From the NCBI RefSeq assembly GCF_900111585.1, contig NZ_FOHI01000002.1, forward strand, positions 186,001-250,000: a stretch of 64,000 nucleotides of DNA. The letters are read 5' to 3'. Both the position numbers and the translations under genes were made by a program. Positions 44,828 through 56,489 of the stretch are shown here, piece by piece (positions within the stretch are counted from its first letter, which is position 1; the number at the start of each line of letters is the position of its first letter). Source of the stretch: Nitrosospira multiformis (GTDB lineage: Bacteria; Pseudomonadota; Gammaproteobacteria; Burkholderiales; Nitrosomonadaceae). A model generated the notes under the pieces. The model made no database searches. It saw nothing but the letters and a program-made list of their open reading frames with translations, and was not told where the DNA came from.

Positions 44828-46015
44828 CTATCTGCTACCGGCTGCACGCTGTTCCAGTATTTCCACGGCAGGCAACTTCTTGCCTTCCAGAAATTCCAGA
44901 AAAGCTCCACCGGCAGTGGAAATGTAAGAAACCTTGTCATAGATATCGTATTTCTGGATAGCGGCAATGGTGTCTCCTCCCCCTGCCAGGGTAAAGGCGT
45001 CGGTATCGGCGATAGCCATGGCGATGGTTTTGGTGCCTTCACCGAACTGATCGAACTCGAACACTCCGACAGGGCCGTTCCATACTACGGTACCGGCTTT
45101 CATGATGATGTCCGACAACTCGCGGGCGCTCTTCGGGCCGATATCGAATATCATATCGTCATCTGTTACCGCATCTGCATTCTTCAATACCGCCGGTTCA
45201 CTGGCGTCGAATTTTTTCCCGACAACAACGTCAACGGCAATTGGAATGGTCGCATTCCGCTTTGCCATTTTTTCCATGAGCATTTTGGCGGTGGGAACCA
45301 GGTCATCTTCGCACAGGGATTTTCCAACGTTCTTTCCCGCCGCTTTGAGGAAGGTATTGGCGATGCCACCGCCCACCACCAGTTGGTCCACTTTTTCTGA
45401 CAGGGATTCCAGAACGGTCAATTTTGTCGAGACCTTCGAGCCTCCGACGATTGCCACCATGGGGCGGGCTGGATTCAACAACGCCTTGGTCAGCGCGTCC
45501 AGCTCTTCTGTAAGCAGAATGCCGGCGCAGGCAACAGGAGCGTATTTGGCAATACCATAGGTCGACGCTTCGGCACGGTGCGCTGTGCCAAACGCATCCA
45601 TTACAAACACGTCGCACAGCTTTGCATATTTCTGCGCCGTTTCATCTGCGTTTTTCTTTTCCCCCTTATTGAAACGGCAGTTTTCGAGGATGACCAGTTC
45701 GCCTTCGGCAACGTCGAAGTTGCCGTCCACCCAATCCTTGACCAGGCGCACTGGTTTGCCGAGACGTTCAGAAATATTGTCGGCTACCGGTTTGAGCGAG
45801 TTTTCTTCTGACCATACGCCCTCTTCCGGTCGTCCCAGATGGGAGGTAACCATTACTTTGCCGCCTTGCTTCAGGCAGTAGTCGATGGTGCCCATGGAGG
45901 CACTTATGCGTGCGTCGGAGGTAACTTTGCCATCTTTCACGGGCACATTGAGGTCGGCGCGGATGAACACGCGCTTGCCTTTCAGATCAAGGTCGGTGAC
46001 TCTAATGACAGACAC
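44828..46015 (-). CDS. pgk: Phosphoglycerate kinase
   Basis: Calvin cycle and glycolysis enzyme for 3-phosphoglycerate/1,3-bisphosphoglycerate. From the GTG at 46015 ([20 protein letters not shown]) it has 395 residues; GGAG sits six bases upstream. A TTG at 46027 would add four residues. Motifs: [29 protein letters not shown], the nucleotide site NGPVGVFE and the C-terminal [13 protein letters not shown]. It follows gapA by 129 nt. Confidence 0.96.
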   Translation of the reverse strand: MSVIRVTDLDLKGKRVFIRADLNVPVKDGKVTSDARISASMGTIDYCLKQGGKVMVTSHLGRPEEGVWSEENSLKPVADNISERLGKPVRLVKDWVDGNFDVAEGELVILENCRFNKGEKKNADETAQKYAKLCDVFVMDAFGTAHRAEASTYGIAKYAPVACAGILLTEELDALTKALLNPARPMVAIVGGSKVSTKLTVLESLSEKVDQLVVGGGIANTFLKAAGKNVGKSLCEDDLVPTAKMLMEKMAKRNATIPIAVDVVVGKKFDASEPAVLKNADAVTDDDMIFDIGPKSARELSDIIMKAGTVVWNGPVGVFEFDQFGEGTKTIAMAIADTDAFTLAGGGDTIAAIQKYDIYDKVSYISTAGGAFLEFLEGKKLPAVEILEQRAAGSR

Positions 46016-46144
46016 TGGGAACTCCAAGTTTTAAGACATAAGGAAGTTTAGGGATTCCTTATGATGAATTGAAGAGAAGGACAGGGATCAGGGGGAAGAA
46101 AAACGATCCCAAGTTTCTTCCCCTTGTGACGAACTCGTCCTCTG

Positions 46145-47149
<1,005 letters not shown>

Positions 47150-47180
47150 TTACACTCCTTGGATAAAAAAAGAACCTCCG

Positions 47181-47204
47181 ACGCGGAGAAAATTTTCTCC
47201 GCGT
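47181..47204. promoter_or_regulatory. Perfect 24-bp palindrome between tkt and gapA
   Basis: Half-site ACGCGGAGAAAA is followed directly by its exact reverse complement. On the minus strand (direction of transcription) a T run of seven starts about ten bases further on, then the gapA ribosome site. It could act as an mRNA hairpin (attenuator or partial terminator) or as a dimeric regulator's operator. Confidence 0.6.
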
Positions 47205-47226
47205 TTCGGCTGGCAATTGGTCAGAA

Positions 47227-49242
47227 TTAAATGACGCTGTTTACCGCCTTTACCACATTCTCTACAGTGATGCCGAAGTGCTTGAACAGCTCTCCAGCGG
47301 GCGCGGACTCGCCGAAGGTATCGATGCCGACCACTGCTCCCTCCAGGCCTACATACTTGCGCCAGTAATCCGTCACGCCTGCTTCCACCGCCACGCGCCC
47401 TATACCCTTGGGCAGCACACTGTTTTTATAATCGACATCCTGGCGGTCGAATACGTTTGTGCAGGGCATCGAAACGACGCGCACATGAATTCCCGTTTCG
47501 GCCAGCGCTTTTTGCGCCATCATCGCCAGGCCGACTTCCGAACCTGTGGCAATGATGACTGCGCGCGGCTGGTTGTCGGAGGCTTCCGACAGGATATAGC
47601 CGCCCTTGTCGATCAGCTTGATCGTGTTCCCTTCGCGTTTCTGAAAGGGAAGGTTCTGGCGACTGAAAATCAGTGTGGAGGGGCCATCCTTGCGTTCGAT
47701 TGCCCGTGCCCAGGCCACGGTCGACTCGATCGTATCGCACGGACGCCACACATCCATGTTGGGGATGTAGCGCAATGTGGCGGTCTGTTCCACCGGCTGG
47801 TGGGTAGGACCATCTTCGCCCAAACCGATGGAGTCATGGGTGAATACGAACAGGCAGCGTATTTTCATCAGCGCGGCCATGCGAAGCGCATTCCGCGCAT
47901 ATTCCGAGAACATGAGGAAAGTGGCGCCGTAAGGAATGATTCCGCCATGCAGCGCCAGTCCATTCATGATGGCGCTCATGCCGAATTCGCGCACGCCGTA
48001 ATATATGTAGTTGCCGCCATCCTGCCGGGCGATGCCTTTTGAACCCGACCAGAGGGTAAGATTCGATCCGGCCAGGTCGGCCGAGCCGCCGACCAGTTCC
48101 GGCAACTTGGGTGCCAGTCCTTCAATCGCATTCTGCGATGCCTTGCGGCTTGCAATGGTTTCTTCCTTCGCATGAACACGTGCAACCAGTGCATCCACAT
48201 GCTCCTGCCACCCCTCCGGCAGCTCACCTGCCATCCGCCGGCTGAACTCGGCTGCCTCAGTCGGGTATTTCGCAGCGTACTCTGCGAACTTGCGATTCCA
48301 GCCGTCTTCCAGCTTTTGTCCTTTTGCGCGCGCATCCCAGTTCTGGTAGACATCCTCGGGGATCTCGAATGGCAAATGATTCCAGCCGATATGCGGGCGC
48401 GCAGCGGCTATTTCCAGGTCACCCAGCGCTGCACCGTGCACCTCGTGAGTATTTGCCTTGTTGGGCGAGCCCATTCCGATCACGGTCTTGCAGCAGATCA
48501 TGGAAGGTTTGTCCACGGCCTGCTTGGCAGCTTCGATGGCGGCCTCTATCGCTACCGGATCATGTCCGTTGACATTCGGCACAACATGCCAACCATAGGC
48601 TTCGAAGCGTTTGGGCGTGTCGTCTGTGAACCATCCCTCCACATGCCCATCGATGGAAATGCCATTGTCGTCATAAAAACAGATCAGCTTACCCAGTCCC
48701 AATGTGCCTGCAAGCGAGCAGGCTTCATGAGAGATACCTTCCATCAGACAGCCATCGCCCAGGAATACATAGGTATGGTGATTGACGATATCGAAGCCGG
48801 GACGGTTGAATTCCGAGGCAAGTATTTTCTCTGCCAGAGCCATTCCCACAGCATTGGTAATCCCCTGGCCCAGCGGACCTGTGGTCGTCTCGACGCCGGG
48901 TGTATAACCATATTCCGGATGGCCGGGAGTCCTGGAATGAAGCTGACGGAAACGCTTGATTTCCTCCATCGGCAAATCGTAGCCCGTGAGGTGCAGCAGG
49001 GCGTAAATGAGCATGGATCCATGTCCATTGGACAAAACGAAGCGGTCACGGTCGGCCCACTTCGGATTTGCCGGATTATGGCGTAGGTGATGTATCCACA
49101 ATACCTCAGCGATCTCAGCCATGCCCATAGGCATTCCCGGATGCCCCGAGTTGGCTTTTTGCACGGCATCCATCGCCAGTGCACGAATGGCGCTGGTCAG
49201 GTTCTTGAATACCGGCGCTTCAAAATCTCGAAATGTTCCCAT
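47227..49242 (-). CDS. tkt: Transketolase
   Basis: Thiamine-diphosphate enzyme of the Calvin and pentose phosphate cycles. 671 residues from the ATG at 49242, which has AGGGAG nine bases upstream; an ATG six bases earlier is also possible but too close to that site. Motifs: [17 protein letters not shown], ThDP loop [12 protein letters not shown], the central [18 protein letters not shown] and the C-terminal [14 protein letters not shown]. It is first in the leftward carbon-metabolism group and sits just downstream of the ntrX terminator. Confidence 0.97.
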   Translation of the reverse strand: MGTFRDFEAPVFKNLTSAIRALAMDAVQKANSGHPGMPMGMAEIAEVLWIHHLRHNPANPKWADRDRFVLSNGHGSMLIYALLHLTGYDLPMEEIKRFRQLHSRTPGHPEYGYTPGVETTTGPLGQGITNAVGMALAEKILASEFNRPGFDIVNHHTYVFLGDGCLMEGISHEACSLAGTLGLGKLICFYDDNGISIDGHVEGWFTDDTPKRFEAYGWHVVPNVNGHDPVAIEAAIEAAKQAVDKPSMICCKTVIGMGSPNKANTHEVHGAALGDLEIAAARPHIGWNHLPFEIPEDVYQNWDARAKGQKLEDGWNRKFAEYAAKYPTEAAEFSRRMAGELPEGWQEHVDALVARVHAKEETIASRKASQNAIEGLAPKLPELVGGSADLAGSNLTLWSGSKGIARQDGGNYIYYGVREFGMSAIMNGLALHGGIIPYGATFLMFSEYARNALRMAALMKIRCLFVFTHDSIGLGEDGPTHQPVEQTATLRYIPNMDVWRPCDTIESTVAWARAIERKDGPSTLIFSRQNLPFQKREGNTIKLIDKGGYILSEASDNQPRAVIIATGSEVGLAMMAQKALAETGIHVRVVSMPCTNVFDRQDVDYKNSVLPKGIGRVAVEAGVTDYWRKYVGLEGAVVGIDTFGESAPAGELFKHFGITVENVVKAVNSVI

Positions 49243-49285
49243 GAACATGAACTCCCTAGCTCAACAATTTATACGCACACAAAAA

Positions 49286-49304
49286 CACCGCTCAAATAGC
49301 GGTG
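49286..49304 (-). terminator. Rho-independent terminator of the ntrYX operon
   Basis: CACCGCT (49286-49292) and AGCGGTG (49298-49304) form a 7-bp stem with a five-base loop, followed on the minus strand by TTTTTG. It lies 77 nt past the ntrX stop and about 40 nt upstream of tkt, separating the two leftward units. Confidence 0.8.
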
Positions 49305-49380
49305 CGATCGGCAAAACCATTATTATCTCTTAAGATAGGATGCCAGACAATATGACAACTCCGATTGTAGAGAATGAATC

Positions 49381-50631
49381 TCAATTCCCGCGCAGCCTGA
49401 TGCCGAGCAGCTTGAGCTTGCGGTACAGATGGGTGCGCTCCAGGCCAGCGCGTTCCGCCACTCGGGTCATATTGCCATTTTCCTGTTCGATAAGCTGTTC
49501 AAAATATGTTTTTTCGAACATGTCCCGCGCTTCACGCAACGGTATGTCGAGCGGGATACCTCCCACTGCCTGTGAAGGCGGGGAAGGGATCAGCATCTGT
49601 TTTACGTCTTCTGCCGATATTTCATCGCTAGTGCAGGTCAGTGCAAGGGTATGCACTGCGCCTGTCAGTTGTGCGAGATTTCCGGGCCAGTCGTGATTTC
49701 GCAGGCAGTTGAGGGCAGCGGTGCTGAATTGTCGCAACGGAACGTCTCCTGATTCGATGTAACGCGAGAGTATCTGGGTCGCGAGTTCGGGAATGTCTTC
49801 CCGATGCTCCCTCAGTGCGGGCACGTTGATGCAAAGTCCACTCAGCATCTCGTACAGCTTGGGATCGTAGACCCCTTGAGCCGCCAGACTGGCAAGCGGC
49901 GTGGAGGTCACGCATACGAGCCGGACACTGTATCTTTCCAGCTTGCCCAGGAGCAGTAACAGTCCTTTTTGCGCCAGTTTGTTGAGCTCGCCGATCTCCT
50001 TGAGAAAAAGCAATCCTCCTTTTGCTTGTTCAAGTAACTCAAACGGAGCATTCGACAGGGTGGCGAGAGTATCGGGTTCTACCCAAGGTGTATTTGGCTG
50101 GTGCAGAAAGCGGGCGCATAGATCCACGCCCGTTCCCGGTTCACTTATGAGCAGCACCGGTGCCGTGAGGCTGGCAACCTGTTCCAGTCGTCTTTTCAGG
50201 TCTGTAATCAGCGCCCCTCGTCCCAGGCTCGCCAGGGGAAGTGTCATCCGTGGCTTGGCCTGCCCGCTGCGCAACGCGCGGCCGACTGTACTCAGCAGTT
50301 TTTGCAGCGGTACCGGTTTTTCGAGATAGGCCGCTGCTCCCATACGCGTGGCTTCTACCGCGGTGTCGATTGTGCCATGACCTGACATCATCACGACCGG
50401 CATGGTGAGAAGTCCGCTGCTGACCCATTCTTTCAACAGAGTGATGCCGTCGGTATCCGGCATCCAGATATCCAGCAATACCAGATCAGGGCGAGCCTGT
50501 TTCCGCCATGCGCGCGCCTGTGCAGCGTTTTCCGCCAGGGCGACGCGATAACCTTCATCGCGCAGAATTTCGGACAAAAGCTCACGGATGCCGATTTCAT
50601 CGTCGACGATCAGTATCGTATTGTTGCTCAT
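49381..50631 (-). CDS. ntrX: NtrX-like response regulator with degenerate AAA+ domain
   Basis: 416 residues: receiver domain (1-120, phospho-acceptor D54, K105), AAA+-derived middle domain (about 138-345) and a Fis-type helix-turn-helix (about 370-416, NMTRVAERAGLERTHLYRKL). The middle domain has lost key ATPase features. The Walker A region is SEPGTGVD (163-170) without lysine, the Walker B region is GGLLFLKEIG with lysine at 211 in place of aspartate, and the sigma-54 contact loop GAFTGA is missing. It should bind DNA but not activate sigma-54 polymerase. Start chosen at MSNNTILIVDDE. It is last in the fmt-rsmB-DUF4390-ntrY-ntrX group. Confidence 0.9.
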   Translation of the reverse strand: MSNNTILIVDDEIGIRELLSEILRDEGYRVALAENAAQARAWRKQARPDLVLLDIWMPDTDGITLLKEWVSSGLLTMPVVMMSGHGTIDTAVEATRMGAAAYLEKPVPLQKLLSTVGRALRSGQAKPRMTLPLASLGRGALITDLKRRLEQVASLTAPVLLISEPGTGVDLCARFLHQPNTPWVEPDTLATLSNAPFELLEQAKGGLLFLKEIGELNKLAQKGLLLLLGKLERYSVRLVCVTSTPLASLAAQGVYDPKLYEMLSGLCINVPALREHREDIPELATQILSRYIESGDVPLRQFSTAALNCLRNHDWPGNLAQLTGAVHTLALTCTSDEISAEDVKQMLIPSPPSQAVGGIPLDIPLREARDMFEKTYFEQLIEQENGNMTRVAERAGLERTHLYRKLKLLGIRLRGN

Positions 50632-50689
50632 AATTCCAGGAATAGATTTGCTTGCCACGGAAATGAAATTGAACGTCAAGCCTTACCTC

Positions 50690-52924
50690 TTATTCTTTTG
50701 ACTGCAGTTCACAGGAAAGTGAAAGTGCAGGTTCTCCCGCGATCGGTCGGAGCCATCTATCTTTGAGAGAAACCACCAGCTTGTCCGGGGAGAGGGGGAG
50801 TACGATTGAAATACGCGCACCGTGAGGTCGCATATTTTCAATCTGTATCGTTCCCCTGTGTTCTTCGATTATCTTTTTTACAATGGGAAGACCCAGTCCG
50901 GTCCCTTTCGGTTTTGTTGTCACATAGGGTTCAAATACCCGTGCTCTCACCTGTTCAGGAAATCCCCCGCCGTTATCGCTGACGGTGAAACGTATTCCTG
51001 AGGGCAGGATTTCCGTTTTTATCATGATTGCGGGTTGAGGCAAACCAGCCAGCGCATCCTGGGCATTCTGCAGGAGATTGTGTATCACCTGGCGCAGTCG
51101 CGCAGAGTCACCTTTCATCATCGGCAGGTCGGGCGCCAGAACCAGATCGATGTGGGGTTGCCGATTATCCGGCGCTGCTGTGGCTGGACTCTCATACAAG
51201 GCCATTACTTCCCGCACCAGCGCATTGAAATCCAGCAGGTGAAATTCGGGTTCAGGTGCACGCGCGTATTCGCTGAATTCATTGACCATTCTTTTGAGCG
51301 CTTCCACCTGATTGACGATCGTTTCGGTGGAACGCTGCAGAATTTGCGCATCATTGTCATTCAGCTTCGCGGCAAGCTTGTGTTGTATGCGTTCGGCGGA
51401 CAGTTGTATCGGGGTCAGGGGATTCTTTATTTCATGCGCCAGACGGCGGGCCACTTCTCCCCAGGCTGCAGCGCGCTGAGCTTCCAGTAGATGGGTGATG
51501 TCGTCGAACACGACGACGCCTCCTCCGCCCGGCACATGCGCCAGCCATGTTCCCCGTAGCAGCAGGACCTGACGCGTGCCCTCCCTCGCTCGCTCCACCT
51601 GGCGCTGCCACTCGCCCTTTGTTTCTGAATGAAATCCTTCCAGAATTCCATATGCGAAAGCGTTCAACTCGGATTCACGCATCGCGCATTCCTCGATCGT
51701 CAATCCTTCCAGACCGGGCAGCGGAACGTTCAGGATTTGCTCTGCGCTCAGATTGGCTGTGCGCAAGTGCAGGCTTTCATCGAATACCAGGACGCCCGAG
51801 GAAAGATTGGCCAGGATGTTTTCCAGATAAGCCCGCGCGCTTTCCACTTCCTGTTGATTGTGTTGGGCAGTTATCCGCGCTTCCTCCAACTGCTGGGTCA
51901 TGAGATTGAATGATTCGGTCAGTACGCCCAGTTCGTCGCGGCTCTGTACCGGATGGCGTCTGCTGAAATCGCCCTGCGCAACCGCTCGTGTACCCTCCGC
52001 CAGCATTCCCAGAGGCGCGCTGAGCCGTTCGCTGATCAGGAATGCGGCGGCCAGGGCAGAGAAAAGCGCAAGCAGCAGCGCGAGCGTCAGGGTCACCCCG
52101 TAGAGGTGTTTGAGACCTTCGCGCGACAGCAGCAATTCCTGGTAGTCCCGATAGGCTGCCTGTACTATTTCCGCGTCTTCCGCCAGTTGTTTCGGCACGG
52201 GCTGCGTCAACTGAAGAATGCGCGTATTGTTTCTTACGCCGGGAACATCGATAAGTGACCATACCTTCAGGTACAAACCTTCGCCGGGAATCGACTCAAT
52301 CGTGCTGTATCCGTTTTCCGCCCTGATCTGATGGATTGAAGTCGTACTGAGTCCGTCAGGGACGGTTTCACTCGTGTCCGCACGTGCAAATGCAACGACG
52401 TTACCTTCGTGATCGAACAGGACTGCTTCCTGCGCCTGCGTTTGATGGACAAGTTGGTTTAATGCCGGCGGCAAGGGCCCCGTTTGCTCAGATAATGCAA
52501 GCGCGGTGAGATCGGCTTTTCTATGCAGATCTTCCAGCCGACTGTCGAGAATGGTGCGCCCCAGTTCCAATCCGCCTTCCAGGGCGCGATCCACTTTTAC
52601 GTCGAACCACGATTCGATACTTTTTCCCAGAAACTGGACCGATATGCTATAGACCAGGACACCCGGGAGCACCGCCATCAGCGAGAAGATCAGCAACAGG
52701 CGCAGCGCCAGCCTGGAACCGAATACGCCCGCCTGAAGCCTGCGTCTGAGCCTCCACAGCAGGTATCCGACGATTGCCATGAGGAACAGCACCAAACCGG
52801 CGTTGAGCCTGATCAGAAGCCTGTATTTACGGTCAAAGAGGCCGGTATCGGCGCCAGCGCTCGCGAGCAGGAGCAGCATGATCGCCCCCAGCGCCACGCC
52901 GGCGATGATGAGGTATTTCATCAT
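50690..52924 (-). CDS. ntrY: NtrY-like membrane sensor histidine kinase
   Basis: 744 residues from the ATG at 52924, which overlaps the DUF4390 stop by ATGA. Membrane segments are at about residues 3-23, 35-58, 75-98 and near 290-310. A HAMP domain (AEGTRAVAQGDFSRRHPVQS in part), a PAS-like region (about 375-480), the H-box LAHEIKNPLTPIQLSAERI and the ATP-binding N, G1 and G2 boxes (HNLLQNAQDAL, FTVSDNGGGFP, KGTGLGLPIVKKI) follow. It pairs with NtrX, 58 nt downstream. In betaproteobacteria NtrYX has been tied to nitrogen and redox or respiratory control; the signal is unknown. Confidence 0.93.
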   Translation of the reverse strand: MMKYLIIAGVALGAIMLLLLASAGADTGLFDRKYRLLIRLNAGLVLFLMAIVGYLLWRLRRRLQAGVFGSRLALRLLLIFSLMAVLPGVLVYSISVQFLGKSIESWFDVKVDRALEGGLELGRTILDSRLEDLHRKADLTALALSEQTGPLPPALNQLVHQTQAQEAVLFDHEGNVVAFARADTSETVPDGLSTTSIHQIRAENGYSTIESIPGEGLYLKVWSLIDVPGVRNNTRILQLTQPVPKQLAEDAEIVQAAYRDYQELLLSREGLKHLYGVTLTLALLLALFSALAAAFLISERLSAPLGMLAEGTRAVAQGDFSRRHPVQSRDELGVLTESFNLMTQQLEEARITAQHNQQEVESARAYLENILANLSSGVLVFDESLHLRTANLSAEQILNVPLPGLEGLTIEECAMRESELNAFAYGILEGFHSETKGEWQRQVERAREGTRQVLLLRGTWLAHVPGGGGVVVFDDITHLLEAQRAAAWGEVARRLAHEIKNPLTPIQLSAERIQHKLAAKLNDNDAQILQRSTETIVNQVEALKRMVNEFSEYARAPEPEFHLLDFNALVREVMALYESPATAAPDNRQPHIDLVLAPDLPMMKGDSARLRQVIHNLLQNAQDALAGLPQPAIMIKTEILPSGIRFTVSDNGGGFPEQVRARVFEPYVTTKPKGTGLGLPIVKKIIEEHRGTIQIENMRPHGARISIVLPLSPDKLVVSLKDRWLRPIAGEPALSLSCELQSKE

Positions 52925-53538
52925 TTGCTGCTGTCCTGCAGCTTCTGGGAGGGTAGGCGGGTATCCCACCGCAAAGTACCGGAACCGAGATCCCACTCCC
53001 GGGAGCCGAGCGTTTCCACCTGGAACGGCTTGGGCAGCGCCGCTATGTCGAGACGCATGCGCAATTCCACGGTATATTCCGCGTTCGGGATCAATTCTTC
53101 ACTCGCATTGATCGGTCGGTCCCGCACGCGGCTTAACGCCTGCAATGCCTCGTTGAGCGAACCGAAGTTCTGTGACAATGCCCCCCGCGTCAGGCGATAC
53201 TGGCGGGTCAGCGCGTAGTAGCTCAATCCTTCGCGCACTCTGCTATAGCCTACTCTTTCATCGAACCAGTACCAGCGTGAGTTGACCAGGCCGAGTTCGG
53301 TGACAAAATAAAGCACAATACCCTTCTCCAGGGCGTGCTCCAGTTTGTGATTGAGAGTGATCTGGAAATCGGCGTCAAACTCGTAGGTGCCTTCCACCGG
53401 TTTGATTCTGACCGACTTGATCTCTATGCTTGCTTCCCCATGTGCGCTGGATGCCTGTCCTATGAGCACAAGCAGCAGCACTGCCACAGTCATGTGCAGG
53501 AGACGCGCCAGGAAATCAGAGCTTTTCAAGCAATGCAT
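52921..53538 (-). CDS. DUF4390 exported protein
   Basis: 205 residues from the ATG at 53538: a signal peptide (FLARLLHMTVAVLLLVLIGQ, cleavage near SSAHG) then the DUF4390 pattern, including IEIKSVRIKPVEGTYEFDADF, LNHKLEHALEKGIVLYFV and the conserved RYWF-like SRWYWFDERV. No strong ribosome site marks the start; 53493 is the alternative. The gene starts inside the end of rsmB by 23 bases and ends by overlapping ntrY. The fixed position before ntrYX in betaproteobacteria suggests a periplasmic link to the NtrY sensor, but function is unknown. Confidence 0.88.
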   Translation of the reverse strand: MHCLKSSDFLARLLHMTVAVLLLVLIGQASSAHGEASIEIKSVRIKPVEGTYEFDADFQITLNHKLEHALEKGIVLYFVTELGLVNSRWYWFDERVGYSRVREGLSYYALTRQYRLTRGALSQNFGSLNEALQALSRVRDRPINASEELIPNAEYTVELRMRLDIAALPKPFQVETLGSREWDLGSGTLRWDTRLPSQKLQDSSK

Positions 53539-54844
53539 AAAAAAAACCGTCGTGATGGGGGTTCGGCAACAACTGGCCGTCAACGATTTCTGGCACGGAA
53601 AAGGGCAGCAGACGAGCATCCGGGTGATGATTCAGGAAGCTTTCCACCTGAAGACCGTTTTCTTCTGCGAATATGGAACAAGTGACATAGAGCAATTTAC
53701 CGCCTTTGACCAGGGTTTGCCAAAGAGCATCGAGTGTTTTACGTTGTATCTCGGCAAACTGCGCCAGGTCGCTTTCGCGCCGCAGCCATTTGATGTCGGG
53801 GTGACGCCGCACCACTCCGGACGCAGAACAAGGGACATCAGCCAGGATACGATCGAATGGCTTTCCATCCCACCACTCCCGCGGGTGGGTAGCGTCGCCC
53901 TGAATAATGCGATAAGGCTTGAGGTCGAGACGAGTGAAATTCTGCTTTAGCCGTTCTACCCGCTCGCCATCATTGTCAACTGCGATCAGTTCCAGATCGA
54001 TCAACTCAAGCAGATGCGCACTTTTCCCGCCAGGCGCAGCGCAGGCGTCAAGCACACGCATTCCGCTCTGGGAACATAGTAGCGGCGCTGCCATTTGGGC
54101 GCCCACATCCTGAACTGATACCAGCCCTTGACCGAATCCTGGCAGTTTTTCCACCGGGACCGGGTGAAATAATTCAAGCGCCTCTTCTGCCCAGTCGTTT
54201 TCCGGTCGCCGGGCATTCAGTCCGGCATTGTGCAGCAGGGTCTGATAGGCCTCAATATTTGTCCTTCGCCGATTGACTCTGAGCGCCATGGGCGGCCGCC
54301 GATTGGCAGTTTCCAGTACAGCCTGATAGCGGGAGGGATATTGCGCATGGAGTTTGTCGATCCACCATTGTGGATGAGAATACCTTCCTACTTCGGTTGC
54401 CGCCGTTTGTTCAAGCAGGGCAGGACGTTTGCGCAAAAAGTTGCGCAATATCGCATTGACCAGTCCGCCTATACTTTTCGCATGCCGAGGATCCCGCATG
54501 TCCCTGCTATTCCTGCTATCGATCGAGGGACTGCAAGAAGCGGATACCGCGCTGTCCACTACAACATGCGGCGCCGTTTTGCTGTATTGAAGCTGATACA
54601 GTCCCACCAGCAGCAGGTAGCGCAAACTCTGATCCTTGAGGGGCTTGTTCAGCAATAAGTCAAGCAATATGTCCAGTTGACCATAAAAGCGCAGTACGCC
54701 ATAGCTTAAGTCCTGAATCGCACCGCGCTGCTGGTCAGAGAGGCCGCTGTGGCTGCGCCAGGTTTCCTGCAAAACCGTTGTCAGACTCGCGCCACTCAGC
54801 ACTCTTTCAACAGTGGCGGCGGCCAGGCGCTGGGTCCTGATCAT
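53516..54844 (-). CDS. rsmB: 16S rRNA m5C967 methyltransferase
   Basis: 442 residues: an N-terminal NusB-like RNA-binding domain (about 1-150) and a Rossmann-type RNA m5C methyltransferase domain. Motifs: DACAAPGGKSAHLLEL (SAM site), ILADVPCSASGVVRRHPD with the PC motif cysteine, and VTCSIFAEEN with the catalytic TCS cysteine. Its ATG overlaps the fmt stop by four bases (ATGA), showing coupling. Confidence 0.96.
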   Translation of the reverse strand: MIRTQRLAAATVERVLSGASLTTVLQETWRSHSGLSDQQRGAIQDLSYGVLRFYGQLDILLDLLLNKPLKDQSLRYLLLVGLYQLQYSKTAPHVVVDSAVSASCSPSIDSRNSRDMRDPRHAKSIGGLVNAILRNFLRKRPALLEQTAATEVGRYSHPQWWIDKLHAQYPSRYQAVLETANRRPPMALRVNRRRTNIEAYQTLLHNAGLNARRPENDWAEEALELFHPVPVEKLPGFGQGLVSVQDVGAQMAAPLLCSQSGMRVLDACAAPGGKSAHLLELIDLELIAVDNDGERVERLKQNFTRLDLKPYRIIQGDATHPREWWDGKPFDRILADVPCSASGVVRRHPDIKWLRRESDLAQFAEIQRKTLDALWQTLVKGGKLLYVTCSIFAEENGLQVESFLNHHPDARLLPFSVPEIVDGQLLPNPHHDGFFYALLEKL

Positions 54845-55779
54845 TCCCGGCTTTCAAAACGATCGCCCCGCCGCAGGGAATGCCCCAGGAGGAATTCAGC
54901 AGATCTTAATTTTTTACCTCCGGATTTTTGCACGATCTTCAATACCAAGGCATGCTTGCCGCATGCAACCACAATTCCATCTGATCTTATTGCAACGATT
55001 TTCCCCGGTTTTTCATCTGCCTCTGCGATATCCACGCTGGTCCGCCACACTTTCATGGAAATTCCATTCACGGTGGAATGCATGCCGGGACGAGGATTAA
55101 AGGCCCTCACTGCGCGATCAATATTTTCTGCATCCATCCGCCAGTCAATTTCGGCTTCCGCCTTTTCCAGTTTGGAGGCATACGTCGCCGCCAGATCATT
55201 CTGGGGGATGGCGATAATTTTTCCTTGCTGCAACAAAGCCAGCGCCTCTACGATACAGGTCGCTCCCAGTTGTCCAAGCTTTTCATGCAATGTTCCGGCA
55301 GTATCATCCTTTGCGATTGTAATACTTCGTACCAGCAGAATGGGGCCGGTATCAAGACCGCGATCCATTTGCATGATCGTAATTCCTGTTTCCTGATCTC
55401 CCGCCATAATCGCCCGTTCGATTGGAGCCGCTCCGCGCCACCGGGGCAGTAACGAGGCATGAATGTTGACGCAGCCAAGTTTCGGAATATTCAGAACAGA
55501 GAAAGGCAGAATCAATCCATACGCAGCGACAACCATGATATCCGCCCTGATGGCATCGAGTTGTGCGTGCAACTCGGGTTGCCTGAGGGAGGGAGGCTGT
55601 AGTAGACCAAATCCCCGCTTTTGCGCCAGTAACTTCACTGCGCTGGGAGCATTTTTCATGCCTCTTCCAGCAGGTCGATCCGGCTGGGTCAGCACCAATG
55701 CAATTTCGTGTCCGACATCTGCCAGCGCTTCAAGCGCGGCAGCGGCGAAAGGAGGCGTTCCAGCAAAAATGATTCTCAT
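54841..55779 (-). CDS. fmt: Methionyl-tRNA formyltransferase
   Basis: Formylates initiator Met-tRNA with 10-formyl-THF. 312 residues, usual length. The N-terminal RIIFAGTPPFAAAALEAL, the folate/catalytic motif HASLLPRWRGAAPIERAI with QMDRGLDTGPIL, and the C-terminal tRNA-binding domain starting near residue 205 are all seen. def lies upstream across 206 bp rather than in the tight def-fmt arrangement common elsewhere. Confidence 0.97.
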   Translation of the reverse strand: MRIIFAGTPPFAAAALEALADVGHEIALVLTQPDRPAGRGMKNAPSAVKLLAQKRGFGLLQPPSLRQPELHAQLDAIRADIMVVAAYGLILPFSVLNIPKLGCVNIHASLLPRWRGAAPIERAIMAGDQETGITIMQMDRGLDTGPILLVRSITIAKDDTAGTLHEKLGQLGATCIVEALALLQQGKIIAIPQNDLAATYASKLEKAEAEIDWRMDAENIDRAVRAFNPRPGMHSTVNGISMKVWRTSVDIAEADEKPGKIVAIRSDGIVVACGKHALVLKIVQKSGGKKLRSAEFLLGHSLRRGDRFESRE

Positions 55780-55985
55780 GGAGATAGACAGGAGTAGGCG
55801 CTCGACGGCAAGAAAGGGCTGTCAGTATCCACATCCCGTTCCCGGAGCGCCGGTCAGCAAATTCTCCGGATAATTTTGCATTGCGGTTGCCTCGGGTTTG
55901 CTGTGGAAGCAGGGAAATGCACCGTGGAATGTACCAAAAGCTTGCGAGAGACGGACAATAAAGATATAAATTTTTACATGGTCTG

Positions 55986-56489
55986 CTACATCACCTTTCG
56001 GCGTTGTTTCCGGAATCTTGCCTGAATCCTCGATTGCTTCATCCGCGACCAATACTCCACAAATACTTTTCCCAACAGGTGATCCATTTCATGCTGGATA
56101 CATACCGCCAGAAGACCGTCGGCATCCAGCGTGAAGCGCTCGCCGTTCTCATTCAGAGCTTCGACGGTAATCTGCGCAGCGCGCGGCACCTTGCCAAATA
56201 TGCCAGGTACGGACAGGCAGCCTTCCTCATAGTCCGATTCCCCGTCGTGTGCGGTGATTTCCGGATTGATCAGCACAAGCAGCTGGTCATGGGTATTGGA
56301 AACATCGATTACGATAACACGCTTGTGCACATCCACCTGGGTGGCAGCCAACCCGACCCCCGGCGCGGCGTACATGGTTTCTGCCATATCCTGCACCAGG
56401 ACGCGTATTTCATCGGTGACTTCGGGAACCGGCGCCGCAATGGTGTGTAACCGTTCGTCAGGATATTGCAATATTTTCAATAGCGCCAT
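55986..56489 (-). CDS. def: Peptide deformylase
   Basis: Removes the N-formyl group from nascent proteins. 167 residues from the ATG at 56489 ([14 protein letters not shown]). All three metal-site motifs are intact: [13 protein letters not shown] and HEMDH. The frame is open to 56561 but the added residues are not family-like. It is divergent from dprA across 279 bp. Confidence 0.97.
   Translation of the reverse strand: MALLKILQYPDERLHTIAAPVPEVTDEIRVLVQDMAETMYAAPGVGLAATQVDVHKRVIVIDVSNTHDQLLVLINPEITAHDGESDYEEGCLSVPGIFGKVPRAAQITVEALNENGERFTLDADGLLAVCIQHEMDHLLGKVFVEYWSRMKQSRIQARFRKQRRKVM

Noticed and set aside
55822-56052. 76-codon minus-strand frame between def and fmt
   Set aside because: Overlaps the def C-terminus out of frame and shows no conserved features.
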